From Helianthus annuus (lineage: Eukaryota; Streptophyta; Magnoliopsida; Asterales; Asteraceae), in the NCBI RefSeq assembly GCF_002127325.2, contig NC_035448.2, positions 112,803,660 to 112,867,659 of the forward strand: 64,000 nucleotides of DNA. Reading direction: 5' to 3'. A program made the position numbers and the translations under genes. How positions within the stretch are numbered: position 1 is the stretch's first letter; each line of letters opens with the position of its first letter. The notes beneath the pieces are model-generated. The model saw nothing but the letters and a program-made list of their open reading frames with translations, was not told the origin of the DNA and made no database searches. This document shows positions 42,757 through 54,346 of this stretch, piece by piece.

Positions 42757-45700
42757 TGTGACATCTGTGCCTCTTCAATCATTAAACAAATTCCAAATCA
42801 AAGAAATATTGTGTTTCATACTAGGGATTTATATAAATATGTGTATCATTGGCACATATCAATTCTTGTTCGATTTCGAGCTTTAAATCACTTTCTGGAA
42901 GGTTATACGCGAACTGATGCGTAAACGTAATTAGTTTACCGCGAGAAACACTCCAAAACAGTTACATAGGTTTAACATACCTTAGATAACCTTTACATAA
43001 CTTTGAAATAAGTTTTGGAGGGTTTGGTGTGGCGAAATCAAGTTTATTCGATCACAGGGACTATTTGTATCAAACTACAAAAGTATACCGAATCGAATGG
43101 TAACGAACATTCCGAAACTTGATCATAAGTTAAAAATTCCCTAAATATCCTTTACATATCTTAAAAATAAGCTTTGAGGTGTTTGGTACGCAAAAATAAA
43201 CTTATTTGATCAATAGGGACTAAAAGCGTAAAAAAAGTGCATAAGTTTGCATTTTCGCGCATATCTTACGTTCTGAATATATCCGGACTTTCAAAATTTT
43301 ATGTAATCATTAAAATATTTTATTTTGGTGATTGGGATGATAAAATTCCATTCGTCGCTTAATTTGGATCGTTTTTGCGTTCGTTACGACTTCCGTTGTA
43401 ATTACCCGAATAATACAACCGTACGACCAAACGAACCGACATCCGAGATGTTTTTGAGCATATTTTAGGTTCTCTATACTTTAACCTCATTTTAGAGCCT
43501 TAAAATGGGGTTAACGAGGCTTAAACGTGTCAAAAATGCATCGAAAACCAAGCTTTGGGACTCCAGGGGCTAAAATTTTAAATCTGCCAAAGTTTGCTAG
43601 GCCTGGGGCGTAAGCCAAAGATTATTCTTACGTGGACCGCGTCAACAGCCCAGATCAGAAACATTGAATCTGGCTTTCCAGCCTATTTTTGATGGTTTTA
43701 ATCATAGATTTGCAATACCATTTGATGGTATTTCATGTCCCCATTGTTTTTAAAACCTCGTGCCCAAGTGTATGGCCTAGATCGAAGCACGAATTATGAG
43801 GAACGATCCTAACGGTTGTGGATTTCCTATAAATACCCAACCCCGATTCACTTGTTCCTCACAACTGATCTGAATTTCTCTAAGTTGAGGTTCCAAAACT
43901 TCATACCTGAGAACATCTAGATAAATATCTTCATTGCTTGGACCCATTGTAAGTTTCTTTCGTTCTTTTATGCGTTTTTAAGCACGAAAGTCAAACAGTG
44001 TTTGACTTTCTACTTTGACCACGAGTTATCCGGACATATATTACGTTCTGAATATATCCGGACATCCAAAAATTTATATAATCATTAAAATATTTTATTT
44101 TAGTGATTGGCATGATAAAATTCCATTCGTCGCTTAATGTGGATCGTTTTTGCGTTCGTTACGACTTCCGTCGTAATTACCCGAATAACGCAACCGTATG
44201 ACCAAACGAACCGACATCCGAGATGTTTTTGAGCATATTTTAGGTTCTCTATACTTTAACTTCATTTTAGAGCCTTAAAATGGGGTTAACGAGGCTTAAA
44301 CGTGTCAAAAATGCATCGAAAACCAAGCTTTGGGACTGCAGGGGCTAAAATTGTAAATCTGCCAAAGTTTGCTAGGCCTAGGGCGTAAGCCAAAGATTAT
44401 TCTTACGCGGCCCGTGACAACAGCCCAGATCAGAAACATTGAATCTGGCTTTCCAGCCTATTTTTGATGGTTTTAATCATAGATTTGCAATACCATTTGA
44501 TGGTATTTCATGTCCCTATTGTTTTTAAAACCTTGTGCCTAAGTGTATGGCCTAGGTCGAAGCACGAATTGCGAGGAACGATCCTAACGGTTGTGGATTT
44601 CCTATAAATACCCAACCCCAATTCACTTGTTCCTCACAACTGATCTGAATTTCTCTAAGTTGAGGTTCCAAAACTTCATACCTGAGAACATCTAGATAAA
44701 TCTCTTCATTGCTTGGACCCATTGTAAGTTTCTTTCGTTCTTTTATGCGTTTTTAAGCACGAAAGTCAAACAGTGTTTGACTTTCTGCTTTGACCACGAT
44801 CCGGACATATCTTACGTTCTGAATATATCCGGACATCCAAAAATTTATGTAATCATTAAAATATTTTATTTTAGTGATTGGCATGATAAAATTCCATTCG
44901 TCGCTTAATGTGGATCGTTTTTGCGTTCGTTACGACTTCCGTCGTAATTAACCAAACAACGCAACCGTACGACCAAACGAGCCGACATCCGAGATGTTTT
45001 TGAGCATATTTTAAGTTCCCTATACTTTAACATCATTTTAGAGCTTTGAAATGGGGTTAACGGGGCTTAAAAGTGCCAAAAATAAAGTTTTACAAGTACA
45101 GGGACCATTTTTGAAATTTCTGAACAGATTCAGTGAACCTAGTCCAATTTTGAAGTGTTGATGGTTTTAATGGCTGGTTTTGGATGCTATGGGCTCAAAT
45201 TTGTAGGTTTTAAACATTCCCATGGTTTTGAAAACCATGAGCCCAAGTGGAGGGCCAAGATCAAAGCACGAAATGCGAGGAACGATCCTAACGGTTTACC
45301 GAATCCTATATACACCCATGCCTTCACTTCATTTCAACTCACACTTTGGTTCAATCAGCTCTAAGTTGAAGTTATTACTTCATACCTGAGTTGTTTGAAT
45401 CAAAACTTCCTAGCTTGGACCCTTTGTAAGTCTCTTTCGTGCTTTTTATGCGTTTTTAGCACGAAAGTTAAACAGTGTTTGACTTTCTGCTTTGACCACG
45501 AGTTGGTCAACACGAAGTTCGTTGAACTTCGCATCGTGAGCATAATCACGATGGTCATAGTCCCTAGTGACTATACCTACTGATTACCACGTTGATTAGG
45601 TGTAGTGACGAGTCGTAGTTTCGGTCAAAATACGTATTCTTGCGTATTTTGCAACCAAACTACTTTTGGGTATCAAGACCCTTTGTCTTGATATCAAACT

Positions 45701-45887
45701 TGTTTTTAAACTTCATTAAACATGTTCTAACATGTTTAACTCATCACTTTAGGTTTAGTGCTTATATAGGGTCGTAGAATAAGCGGTCTAAACAACCGCT
45801 TAGACTTTCAAACTCGACCCGTTTGGTCGATCATTAGGATCCGACCAAGCATATTATGTGACCATAGTTGCATAGGGAATAACCTTC
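42757..45887 (+). repeat. C 3' LTR, first 3.1 kb, with triplicated promoter region
   Basis: Starts TGTGACATCTGTGCC like the 5' LTR. A segment beginning CATATCTTACGTTCTG is present three times (43260, 44035, 44816; units ~775, 781 and ~685 bp), each with a TATA-like box (43828-43835, 44603-44610, 45307-45314). The 5' LTR has one. The LTR is cut at 45887 by element D, with CCTTC (45883-45887) as the left target duplication. The remaining ~1.6 kb is outside the window. Confidence 0.9.
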
Positions 45888-46508
45888 TGTAGGATCGGAT
45901 TTCGACCTAAACGAGTCGTTCGGAAGAGCTCAACTCCGTTTCAGAGGCGGAAACAAGGAAACGGATGCGTACACAGCTTGTATTACACTCTAAACCTCTT
46001 GTATATTGATTTAACAATGTATTCGATTACAAGGAAAACCGGCAATACCTCGGTACCAAATCTGAAAAAATGTTACAAATGAAATGACAAAGTGACCTAT
46101 ATATACTAGTTGGGAACCGCTCATATGACAGTCCATAAAGGCGGTTCCAACAGATGCCGAAAAGGCGATTCCACCTACTTCCATAAAAGCGGTTCCACAT
46201 GATTTCCTAAAAAACGATTCCCATGTTGACTAATTTGAACCTTGACTTCATATGAACTCTTGATTATTGGACCTTTAAATGCAATCTCTTCATTGGATCA
46301 TCATATGGTCCTATCATAACAAAAGGCCTTTTTAACATATTTACAACCCATGAGATTTGTCGTTTGTTGACTTTTTCATGCTTAGACATGTGATGACATC
46401 ACATGTGATGTCATCAAGATGATGTCACATGAGATGTCATGTCTGACTGGATCCGCAACGAGACCGATACTCGACATTAGACGTAGTCGACAGATGACTG
46501 CACCAACA
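45888..46508 (-). repeat. D 3' LTR (621 bp)
   Basis: Inverted ends TGTAGG/CCAACA. TATA box TATATATA on the minus strand at 46098-46105. A perfect 26-bp palindrome at 46391-46416, with TGACATCA-type half sites, lies in the U3 portion. Copied at 62892-63512. Confidence 0.8.
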
Positions 46509-46520
46509 GACTCCCCCTCA
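46509..46520 (-). promoter_or_regulatory. D polypurine tract
   Basis: The minus strand reads TGAGGGGGAGTC directly before the LTR start TGTTGG. Confidence 0.75.
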
Positions 46521-46558
46521 GATGTTGACGAGTCTTAAGTGTCGAGTCTTCAACGACT

Positions 46559-46987
46559 TCAGTCTTTAACAGTGAAAGCATCTTCAACTCTTACTCTTCT
46601 CTTCTCATCATCATCATCAGACTCTTCACGCACAATCTTTACTTGGATGTCTTCAGACTCCCCCTTTCGATAAGCTGGGATCGTAGTCTGGCTTGTTGTA
46701 ATCACAAAGACTTCAGGTATCGGAACCTGGTCTTCAAAACCTGCACATCCTCTACCCAAAAATAAATCTCCCGATGATAATATGAAAATATCTAGTGACT
46801 CAATCACAGAAATTATACAATCACAGAATGATTTCACAATTTGAAGAACCACATGAAGATATATATCATTTTTGATATGAAAAACCAACACACTCTCCCA
46901 AACCATTTGTTCGTCATGTTTAGCACTCGGAATTTTGAACATCAACTTTTCAATACCAGTTGTCGAAAATCTTTTTGAATTTTTCAA
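46559..46987 (-). CDS. Unrecognised 142-aa frame upstream of the D polypurine tract
   Basis: An open frame of 142 codons, MKNSKRFSTTGIEKLMF... to ...VRVEDAFTVKD, with an acidic run EESDDDDEKRR near residue 122. It resembles no domain I know. It lies between A2 and D's 3' LTR, so it is the 3'-most internal part of D, where some copia elements carry extra frames. It may be the tail of a longer frame cut by A2. The tandem copy (63563-63991) differs by one residue, Val to Leu at position 33. Function unknown; it may be non-coding. Confidence 0.35.
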   Translation of the reverse strand: MKNSKRFSTTGIEKLMFKIPSAKHDEQMVWESVLVFHIKNDIYLHVVLQIVKSFCDCIISVIESLDIFILSSGDLFLGRGCAGFEDQVPIPEVFVITTSQTTIPAYRKGESEDIQVKIVREESDDDDEKRRVRVEDAFTVKD

Positions 46988-47138
46988 AACTTTTTGCTAA
47001 AACACACTGAAAATCTTTTTGGATTTTTTTTACACAAGAGAATTAAAATGCAGTAAAGAAATATTTACAAACATTATTTTTGTGAGTTCGTGTAAGAGGA
47101 TCATATCAGCTTATGAGACAAATCATCAACACCGTTAA

Positions 47139-49221
47139 TGTCACACCCCCAAAATTCCATCTGCGGAGTATCACCGCTTGGGAGCGTGACTGACCAGGAT
47201 CAAGCCACCAATCATATTGAACATGCATTTAATATTAAGTAAGATAAAAGAAAACCATCCATTCAATACAAAAGGTGTTCAAAACATGTCAACGTTTTAA
47301 AGTGTAGCGGAAGCATAGTAAAGAAACCAACAGTAGTAAATAGTTTAAGCGTTGTAACAGTTCAACATAAGAAACACGATCCTCGTCCACAACGACCCGC
47401 TTCTCCAATGCAAGCTCCCAGTGCCTAACGATCTGCAAGGCATGTAACAGAATGATCAACAAACTAGTTGAGCGAGTTCACAGTAAGTAAATGTGTAACA
47501 GTAAGTAACAGGTGGCTTTACAGGGCCGATAGTAAGTTATGCTGGTGGGGGCTTCCCATGTTAAGTGACCACTAGACTATTCGTATTATTATCCCTGTTC
47601 TTCGTCCGAGAACAGAAGTGTGTATAAAGTGTGCGTAGGTTTTACGCACGTATCCTTCGTAACCTGAGGATAGAAGTAAGTAATGCGTACACGTAGGTTT
47701 TACGTGCGTATCCTTCGTAACCGAGGATAGAATGGCATGTGAACCCGTAGGTGTTATCCCAACCTACGTAACCGTCCTGACATCCGAGGACATGATAGGT
47801 GATAGTCTAGTAAAGCATATGTACGTTCCTTTCAATAATAACCTTTAACCCATTCCCACAACCCGGGAATCCCATGCCTTAGTAGGAGTGTGAACTCACC
47901 TTGGTTTGCTCGGTATGCTAGGTTATGCACTCACAAGTAATTAATCACGTCCTAGTGTATGCACGTATAACAAATCAGTTCATGTTCGCAATTGTACGCA
48001 TGCAGTTAATTGTTCACATAGCAGTCAGTTTGCATATCGGCACAACACGTAGTATTACACGAATATGTTCATCACCAAGCATGGCATAACAATTAATTCA
48101 ACATATGTTCTACTGTTCAAAGCATTATCAAAACCCTAATATCTTTCGATTCATAATTCATCCTTCGACAGTCCATTATCACCATTTTCCTTCGGACCGA
48201 AGGTTATGCTTCGGACCATGTCTATCTTTCGGTCCAACTATCTTTCGGTCCAACCATCTTTCGGTCCAACTATCTTTCGGTCAAACTATGGTTCGGTCAA
48301 CAAGTATCCTTCGGTCAAATAATGGTTCGAACAGCTAATATCTTTCAGTCAATATCAGTTATGTTTATCCATTAACACAATTTTCACAATTTAGTAAATA
48401 TCAACCAGATCAAACAAGCATGATTCCCACGTTTATCAAGAACCCTAATCTGATTAACAAGCATAACACTTTATCCTATACGATTCCGTTTTCAAGAACA
48501 GTGAACAATAACAATCCGTAGTGTATACATCACAACCAATCCACAAGCTTTATCATTAACCCTAATCACAACAGATCCAATTTGCATACAAATCCGATGA
48601 ACATCCAAATCCTACCAATCATGCACAACCGATTAACATACAACCCTAGTATCTTTCAAAACATCCATACTAACCGATCACGATATGAACAATTCGATTA
48701 ACATATATCCGATTAGTATACGTATCCGGTTAATCATACAGTCAACATATTGCAAGTAAATTGGTAAATCATGAAATCACATACACCTTAAATACTAACC
48801 GGAATTGAAAGCAAAAAGGGAATCGTTCAGCAAGAAATCTCCGGTTGTTTGTGATTGCCGTCACACACACAATGAAAACTAGGGTTCTTAGAAAAACTGC
48901 CGACTTGCATGTAATACTCGTATATAAACATTTTACATGAATGGGCCAAGCCCATTAGAATAACTGGGCCGAAGGATATGTTTCGAGATTCATCATTCCG
49001 AAGGATGATCTTTCGGATCGAAGGATGTGTTTCGACATCCTTCGATTCATGCATCATGTTTCGTGGGACATCCTTCGAAAGTTGGGCCATGTTTCACACT
49101 AACTAGTTAACACATAATACAAGTTTCACAATATGGCAATCAAATGTGCAATTAAGCAATTAGTCAATACATGTTCGTGTAATACATATGAAATCAAATC
49201 TTGGAATTTCGAGTTGTCACA
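47139..49221 (-). repeat. A2 3' LTR
   Basis: Plus-strand ends TGTCACACCCCC...GTTGTCACA. Candidate leader intron at 47433-47899 (467 bp; minus-strand donor CAAG/GTGAGTTCAC, acceptor CATGCCTTGCAG). TTTCGGTCC cluster at 48139-48360. TATA-like TTTATATACG on the minus strand near 48910-48919. Confidence 0.95.
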
Positions 49222-49359
49222 TTATCCCCAACTTAAAAGAAATTTCGTCCCGAAATTTGGTACGCACTTACTGAGGAAGCTAGGTAAGTTACATCGTTCA
49301 CTGGTTTTCCTGGGGTGTCACATCATCCCCCCGTTGATTTGGAATTTCGTCCCGAAATT
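49222..49359 (-). promoter_or_regulatory. A2 polypurine tract with duplicated palindrome module
   Basis: Same design as A1. The tract lies next to the LTR, AAATTTCGTCCCGAAATTT at 49240-49258, and the second AATTTCGTCCCGAAATT at 49343-49359 has a mock TGATGTGACA junction beside it. Confidence 0.8.
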
Positions 49360-52300
49360 CAGTAGTAGTAGCTTCAGCCTCAGAAGTGGATGCATTGGTT
49401 TCGAATAACTGGGGATACTTTTCTTGCATCTGATCTTCGCGTTCCCAGGTATACTCTGGACCACGCTGGGAGTTCCAACGAACTCGAACAAGAGGGATTC
49501 TCTTGTGCTTGAGGACCTTAACATCCCGGTCCGTGATTTCAACTGGTTCCTCGACGAACTGCAACCGCTCGTCGATAGTGAGTTCCTTAAAAGGAACTAT
49601 AAGGGTCTCATCTGATAGGCATTTCTTCAGATTGGACACGTGAAATACATTGTGAACTGCACCGAGTTCAGGAGGTAGGTTTAATCTGTAGGCTACCTTG
49701 CCAATCTTTTCTAAGATTTCGAATGGTCCGACGTACCGCGGATTCAATTTGCCTCTTTTACCAAAACGAACCACACCCTTCCAGGGTGAAACTTTCAATA
49801 AAACCCGGTCCCCGACCTCAAATTCCAATGGCTTTCTACGCTTGTCCGCGTAGGCTTTCTGACGGTCGCGTGCTGCCGCCATGCGTTGTCGTATCTGTGC
49901 TATCTTTTCTGTGGCGTCCACAACAATATCTGGACCCGTAATTTGACTATCTCCCACCTCTGCCCAACAGAGAGGTGACCGGCATTTACGTCCGTACAAT
50001 GCCTCAAATGGAGCGGCTTGAATGCTGGTGTGGTAACTGTTATTGTATGAGAACTCCACCAAAGGGAGGTGCTTTTCCCAGCCGTTGCCGAAATCGATAA
50101 CACACGCTCGAAGCATGTCTTCTAGAGTTTGAATAGTTCGCTCAGACTGCCCATCCGTCTGAGGATGATATGCTGTGCTCATGTCTAATCGTGAGCCGAA
50201 GGATTTGTGCATCGCTTGCCAAAGCTCTGACGTGAATCGTGCATCGCGATCCGAAATAATAGAGGTGGGCACTCCGTGCCTCGAAACAACTTCCTTCAAG
50301 TAAATGTCTGCTAAAGTAGAAAACTTATCCGTTTCTTTGATAGCCAAAAAGTGAGCAGACTTTGTGAGTCGATCAACGATTACCCAAATAGTGTCATTCC
50401 CACGCTGGGATCTAGGTAAGCCCGTAACGAAATCCATGGAAATTTCTTCCCATTTCCACTGCGGTATCTTGGGCTGCTGAAGTAGACCGGCTGGTTTCTG
50501 ATATTCAACCTTGACTCTCGCACAGGTTAAGCATTTTCCAACGTACGTAGCGATGTGAGCCTTCATACTAGGCCACCAATAAGTAGTGCTGATGTCGTGG
50601 TACATTTTATCCGACCCTGGATGTACCGAATAGCGAGACTTGTGAGCTTCATCCATTACAAGTTCGCGTAAACCGCCATAAAGTGGGACCCAAATACGCC
50701 CCGTTACATAGTAGGCGCCGTCTTCCTTTTGTTCCATGCGTTGCCTTGAGCCGCGTAAGGCTTCAGCTTTGACGTTTTCGGGTTTCAGAGCTTCCATCTG
50801 AGCTGCTCGTATCTGTGCAGGAAGACTGGACTGAATGGTAAGCTGTAGCGCTCGCACACGCTTAGGTAGAGAGTCTTTCCGACTGAGGGCATCAGCCACA
50901 ACATTGGCCTTGCCTGGATGATACTTGATGGCGCATTCGTAGTCGTTCAGAAGTTCAACCCATCTTCGTTGACGCATATTCAAATCCTTTTGCTTAAGAA
51001 TATGCTCGAGACTCCTGTGATCGGTGTAAATCGTGCACCTGGTACCGTACAGGTAGTGTCGCCATATCTTAAGCGCGAAAACAACAGCTCCCAGCTCTAA
51101 ATCGTGCGTCGTGTAGTTCCGTTCATGAACCTTGAGTTGCCGAGAGGCGTATGCGATAACTTTATCCCGTTGCATCAATACACAACCAAGCCCTTGTATC
51201 GATGCGTCACAATAAACCACGAAGTCATCCGTGCCCTCGGGCAGTGAGAGAATAGGCGCGCTGCAAAGCCTATCCTTTAAGTACTGAAAAGCGGTCTCCT
51301 GTGTATTACCCCATCTGTAAACGACACCTTTCTGTGTAAGCATAGTGAGTGGTTGCGCGATCTTGGAGAAGTCTTTAATAAATCGCCTGTAGTAACCTGC
51401 CAAACCCAAGAATTGGCGTATTTCTGTCGGTGTACGTGGTGCTGGCCAGTTTCTGATCGAATCAACCTTGGATGGATCGACATGAATCCCATCCTTGTTT
51501 ACCACATGGCCTAAGAAGTGGACTTCACGAAGCCAGAAGTCGCATTTTGAAAACTTTGCGTACAGTTGCTCTTTTCGAAGAAGTTCCAAGATAATACGTA
51601 GATGCTGCTCGTGCTCCTCCTGACTCTTGGAGTAAATCAAAATGTCGTCGATGAAGACGATAACAAACTTATCAAGATAAGGTTTGCACACCCTGTTCAT
51701 AAGATCCATGAAGACTGCAGGCGCGTTCGTAAGCCCGAATGGCATGACAAGAAACTCGTAATGACCGTAGCGAGTTCTGAAAGCGGTTTTAGAGACGTCC
51801 TCATCCCGGACTCTCAGCTGATGATACCCAGACCTCAAATCGATCTTGGAATAGTAACACGACCCTTGCAACTGGTCGAATAAGTCATCTATGCGTGGAA
51901 GAGGATAACGGTTCTTCACCGTCACCTTGTTGAGTTCACGGTAGTCGATGCACATCCTGAACGTACCGTCTTTCTTCTTCACAAATAACACTGGAGCTCC
52001 CCAAGGCGAAGAGCTTGGACGAATAAAGCCCTTTTCCAAGAGCTCTTGCAGCTGTTTCGACAGTTCTTCCAGTTCGGTTGGAGCTAAACGATATGGTGCG
52101 CGGGCTATTGGCGCTGCTCCAGGTGCCAATTCGATCTGAAACTCGACTTGACGATGAGGCGGTAAGCCTGGTAAATCTTCAGGAAACACCTGAGGGAAGT
52201 CACGTACAACTGGGATATCCTCCAGTTTCTTTTCCTTTGCTGATGCATCAGTAACGAGAGCCAGAATGGCAGTATGCCCCTTTCGTAAACATTTCTGCGC

Positions 52301-54024
52301 CTTCAAGTAAGAGATGATGCCAACCACATCACCACTCTTGTCGCCCTGAACTTCGAGAGGTTCTTGACTGGAGCGAGGAATACGAATAACTTTTTCCTTG
52401 CATAAGATCTCTGCGTGATGTTGAGATAACCAATCCATGCCGATGACGACGTCGAAGCTACCCAAGACTATGGGTATAAGATCAATCGTGAAAGTCTGAC
52501 CCGCTAGAACAATGCTACAACCCTTGACTACATGAGCGGCTTCTACACTTTTACCATTTGCTAGTTCTACGACGTGTTTAGTGTCTAGAGGTGTTGGTGT
52601 ACGTTTTAATAAGTTACTCATTTTCATGGACATATAACTTGTATCAGCACCCGAATCAAATAAGACAGTAACGTAAATATCGTCGAGAAGGAACTTACCC
52701 ATAACTACGTTAGGATCATTCACTGCATCTCCTCGACCCAACACAAATGCTCGACCACGAGCTTCATTGTCGTTGTTGTTGTTGTTGTTGTTGTTGTTGC
52801 CCCCATTATTGTTGTTATGGTTCCCGTTGCCCTGATGGTTGTTGTTGCGGTTCTGGTTCAACTGTGGGCAATCGCGTTTGAAGTGACCTTCAGCCCCACA
52901 CTTATAACACCCCCTGTTGCCCTGTTGCTGATTCTGCTGGTTCTATGGAGCTGGTTGCTGAGGCTGCTGATTCTGATTTGCAGGGCGAGCGCTTCTACAA
53001 TCTTTGGCCTCGTGACCCATCTTTAAACACCTTTGACAACGGCCCTTATTGCACTGGCCGCTGTGATGCCTGTTGCAGTTGTTACACTTTGGAAGGTTTC
53101 CTCGATACCCTCCCTGTCTGTGGCTGCTCGATGAGTGCTGACTGGGACTTTGGTAACTATCCGTCTTTCGCTGCTGAGACTGTGACTGTACCGATGCTGA
53201 TCCCTTGCTAGAATCCCCCTCCCATTTTCTCTTACTTTCGCTGGGAGTGGCAAGTGTAGTAGTAGCAGTAGCGGTAGCGGTAGCACTGATACGCTTTGGC
53301 AGTTTGCCCTGGTCTACTGCCTGATCTGTGATGCGATGAGCGAGACGCTGGATTTCCTGGATGTTGTTGAGGTTAGCCGAGGTAACGTGGCTCTGTATTT
53401 CTGGTGCCAAACCTTTGAGATACAACTCAATTCGCTTGTATGGAGGGTCCACCATAGTTGGACATAACACAGCCAACTCATTCGATCTTTTGGTGTAAGC
53501 TTCGATTTCCGAACCAACCATTTTCAAGTTATACAACTCGTCCTCCAACTTGTGAATGTCTTCTCTAGTGCAGTATTCCCTCTTGATCAGTTCTTTGAAT
53601 TCATTCCAGGGTGTGGCGTTAGCAGCTGCCAACCCTAAGATCTGCACTTGTGCGTTCCACCAAGTGAGCGCAATCCCTTCAAGTGTGCCAGTGGCGAACT
53701 TCACCCTGCGAGCCTCAGGGCATTCACACATTTCGAAAACCGACTCGAGTTTTTCAAACCAGTGGAGGAGTCCAACTGCCCCCTCCGTGCCACTGAACGA
53801 GCTAGGACGACAGTCCATGAAATTCTTGAATGTGCACCCAGGTTGTTGCTGAGCGGGTTGACCTATTGTGTACGAATAGGGCAAAGTTAAGTACGAGAAT
53901 TAATGTAGGATCTAAAGATCCTAGTGTCTATACTGCAGGGTATACTACCTGCTTGGGCGGCTGCAACTGCCGCAGCAACGAGAGCCTCTAGCTGGGCTTG
54001 AGTCATGGTAATTCGTGCGGCCAT
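49298..54024 (-). pseudogene. A2 gag-pol, one nonsense codon
   Basis: Chromovirus polyprotein colinear with A1. Exon 1 at 54024-53949, an 86-bp intron, then exon 2 from 53862. The frame runs to 49298 apart from a TAG at 52945-52943 between the two zinc-knuckle regions, where A1 has CAG. This is a single C-to-T change in a CHG context. Downstream parts are complete: second knuckle, [10 protein letters not shown] protease, [10 protein letters not shown] and FIDD reverse transcriptase, YCDAS RNase H, HHCC and D-D-E integrase, and chromodomain. A one-base difference near the 3' end gives a slightly earlier stop (...PQENQ). Readthrough would yield the full protein; otherwise only a truncated Gag is made. 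Confidence 0.9.
53863..53948 (-). other. A2 gag intron (86 bp, phase 1)
   Basis: Same sites as A1: minus-strand CAAGCAG/GTAGTATACC ... CACAATAG/GTCAACCCGC. Confidence 0.7.
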
Positions 54025-54330
54025 TGATCTTCACATCAAAGGCAACATAAGTGAGAAAGGTTCGCGAATAGTGCGATGACAGAAGAGTGTAAGCACATAA
54101 GTATTCTCATGCAATGTCAAGTTGTGAGCAAGGTAATGTAAGCATACTACGAGCAAAGTTCTATGCAAATTCTAGCATGTAGGCAATAAACATAACCTTA
54201 TTACCTAGGAAGTTGAGTCTTGCACGTGGAGCGAAGCGTCGTTGTGGATCGTTGAGAGCACTGTTCTGGTTATAGTCTGGTTTTAATAAAAACGTTTTCC
54301 CATATTAAAACCAAGTTCTCTATAACCGAT

Positions 54331-54343
54331 GGCTCTGATACCA
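54331..54343 (-). other. A2 primer-binding site (initiator Met tRNA)
   Basis: The minus strand reads TGGTATCAGAGCC, 3 nt from the LTR. Confidence 0.95.
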
Positions 54344-54346
54344 ATC

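Larger units (their letters stand above)
45888..47138 (-). mobile_element. D: copia-like LTR element, 3' part only
   Basis: Minus-strand element inserted in C's 3' LTR and cut at 47138 by A2. The 3' LTR is 45888-46508 (TGTAGG...CCAACA) with a polypurine tract beside it. The LTR length and the GAGGGGGAGTC tract suggest a Ty1/copia element; no pol is in view to confirm it. Confidence 0.65.

Noticed and set aside
45155..45583. Two short frames (69 and 62 codons) in the third promoter unit of C's 3' LTR.
   Set aside because: They lie in LTR sequence around the TATA region, and the other two units do not keep them.
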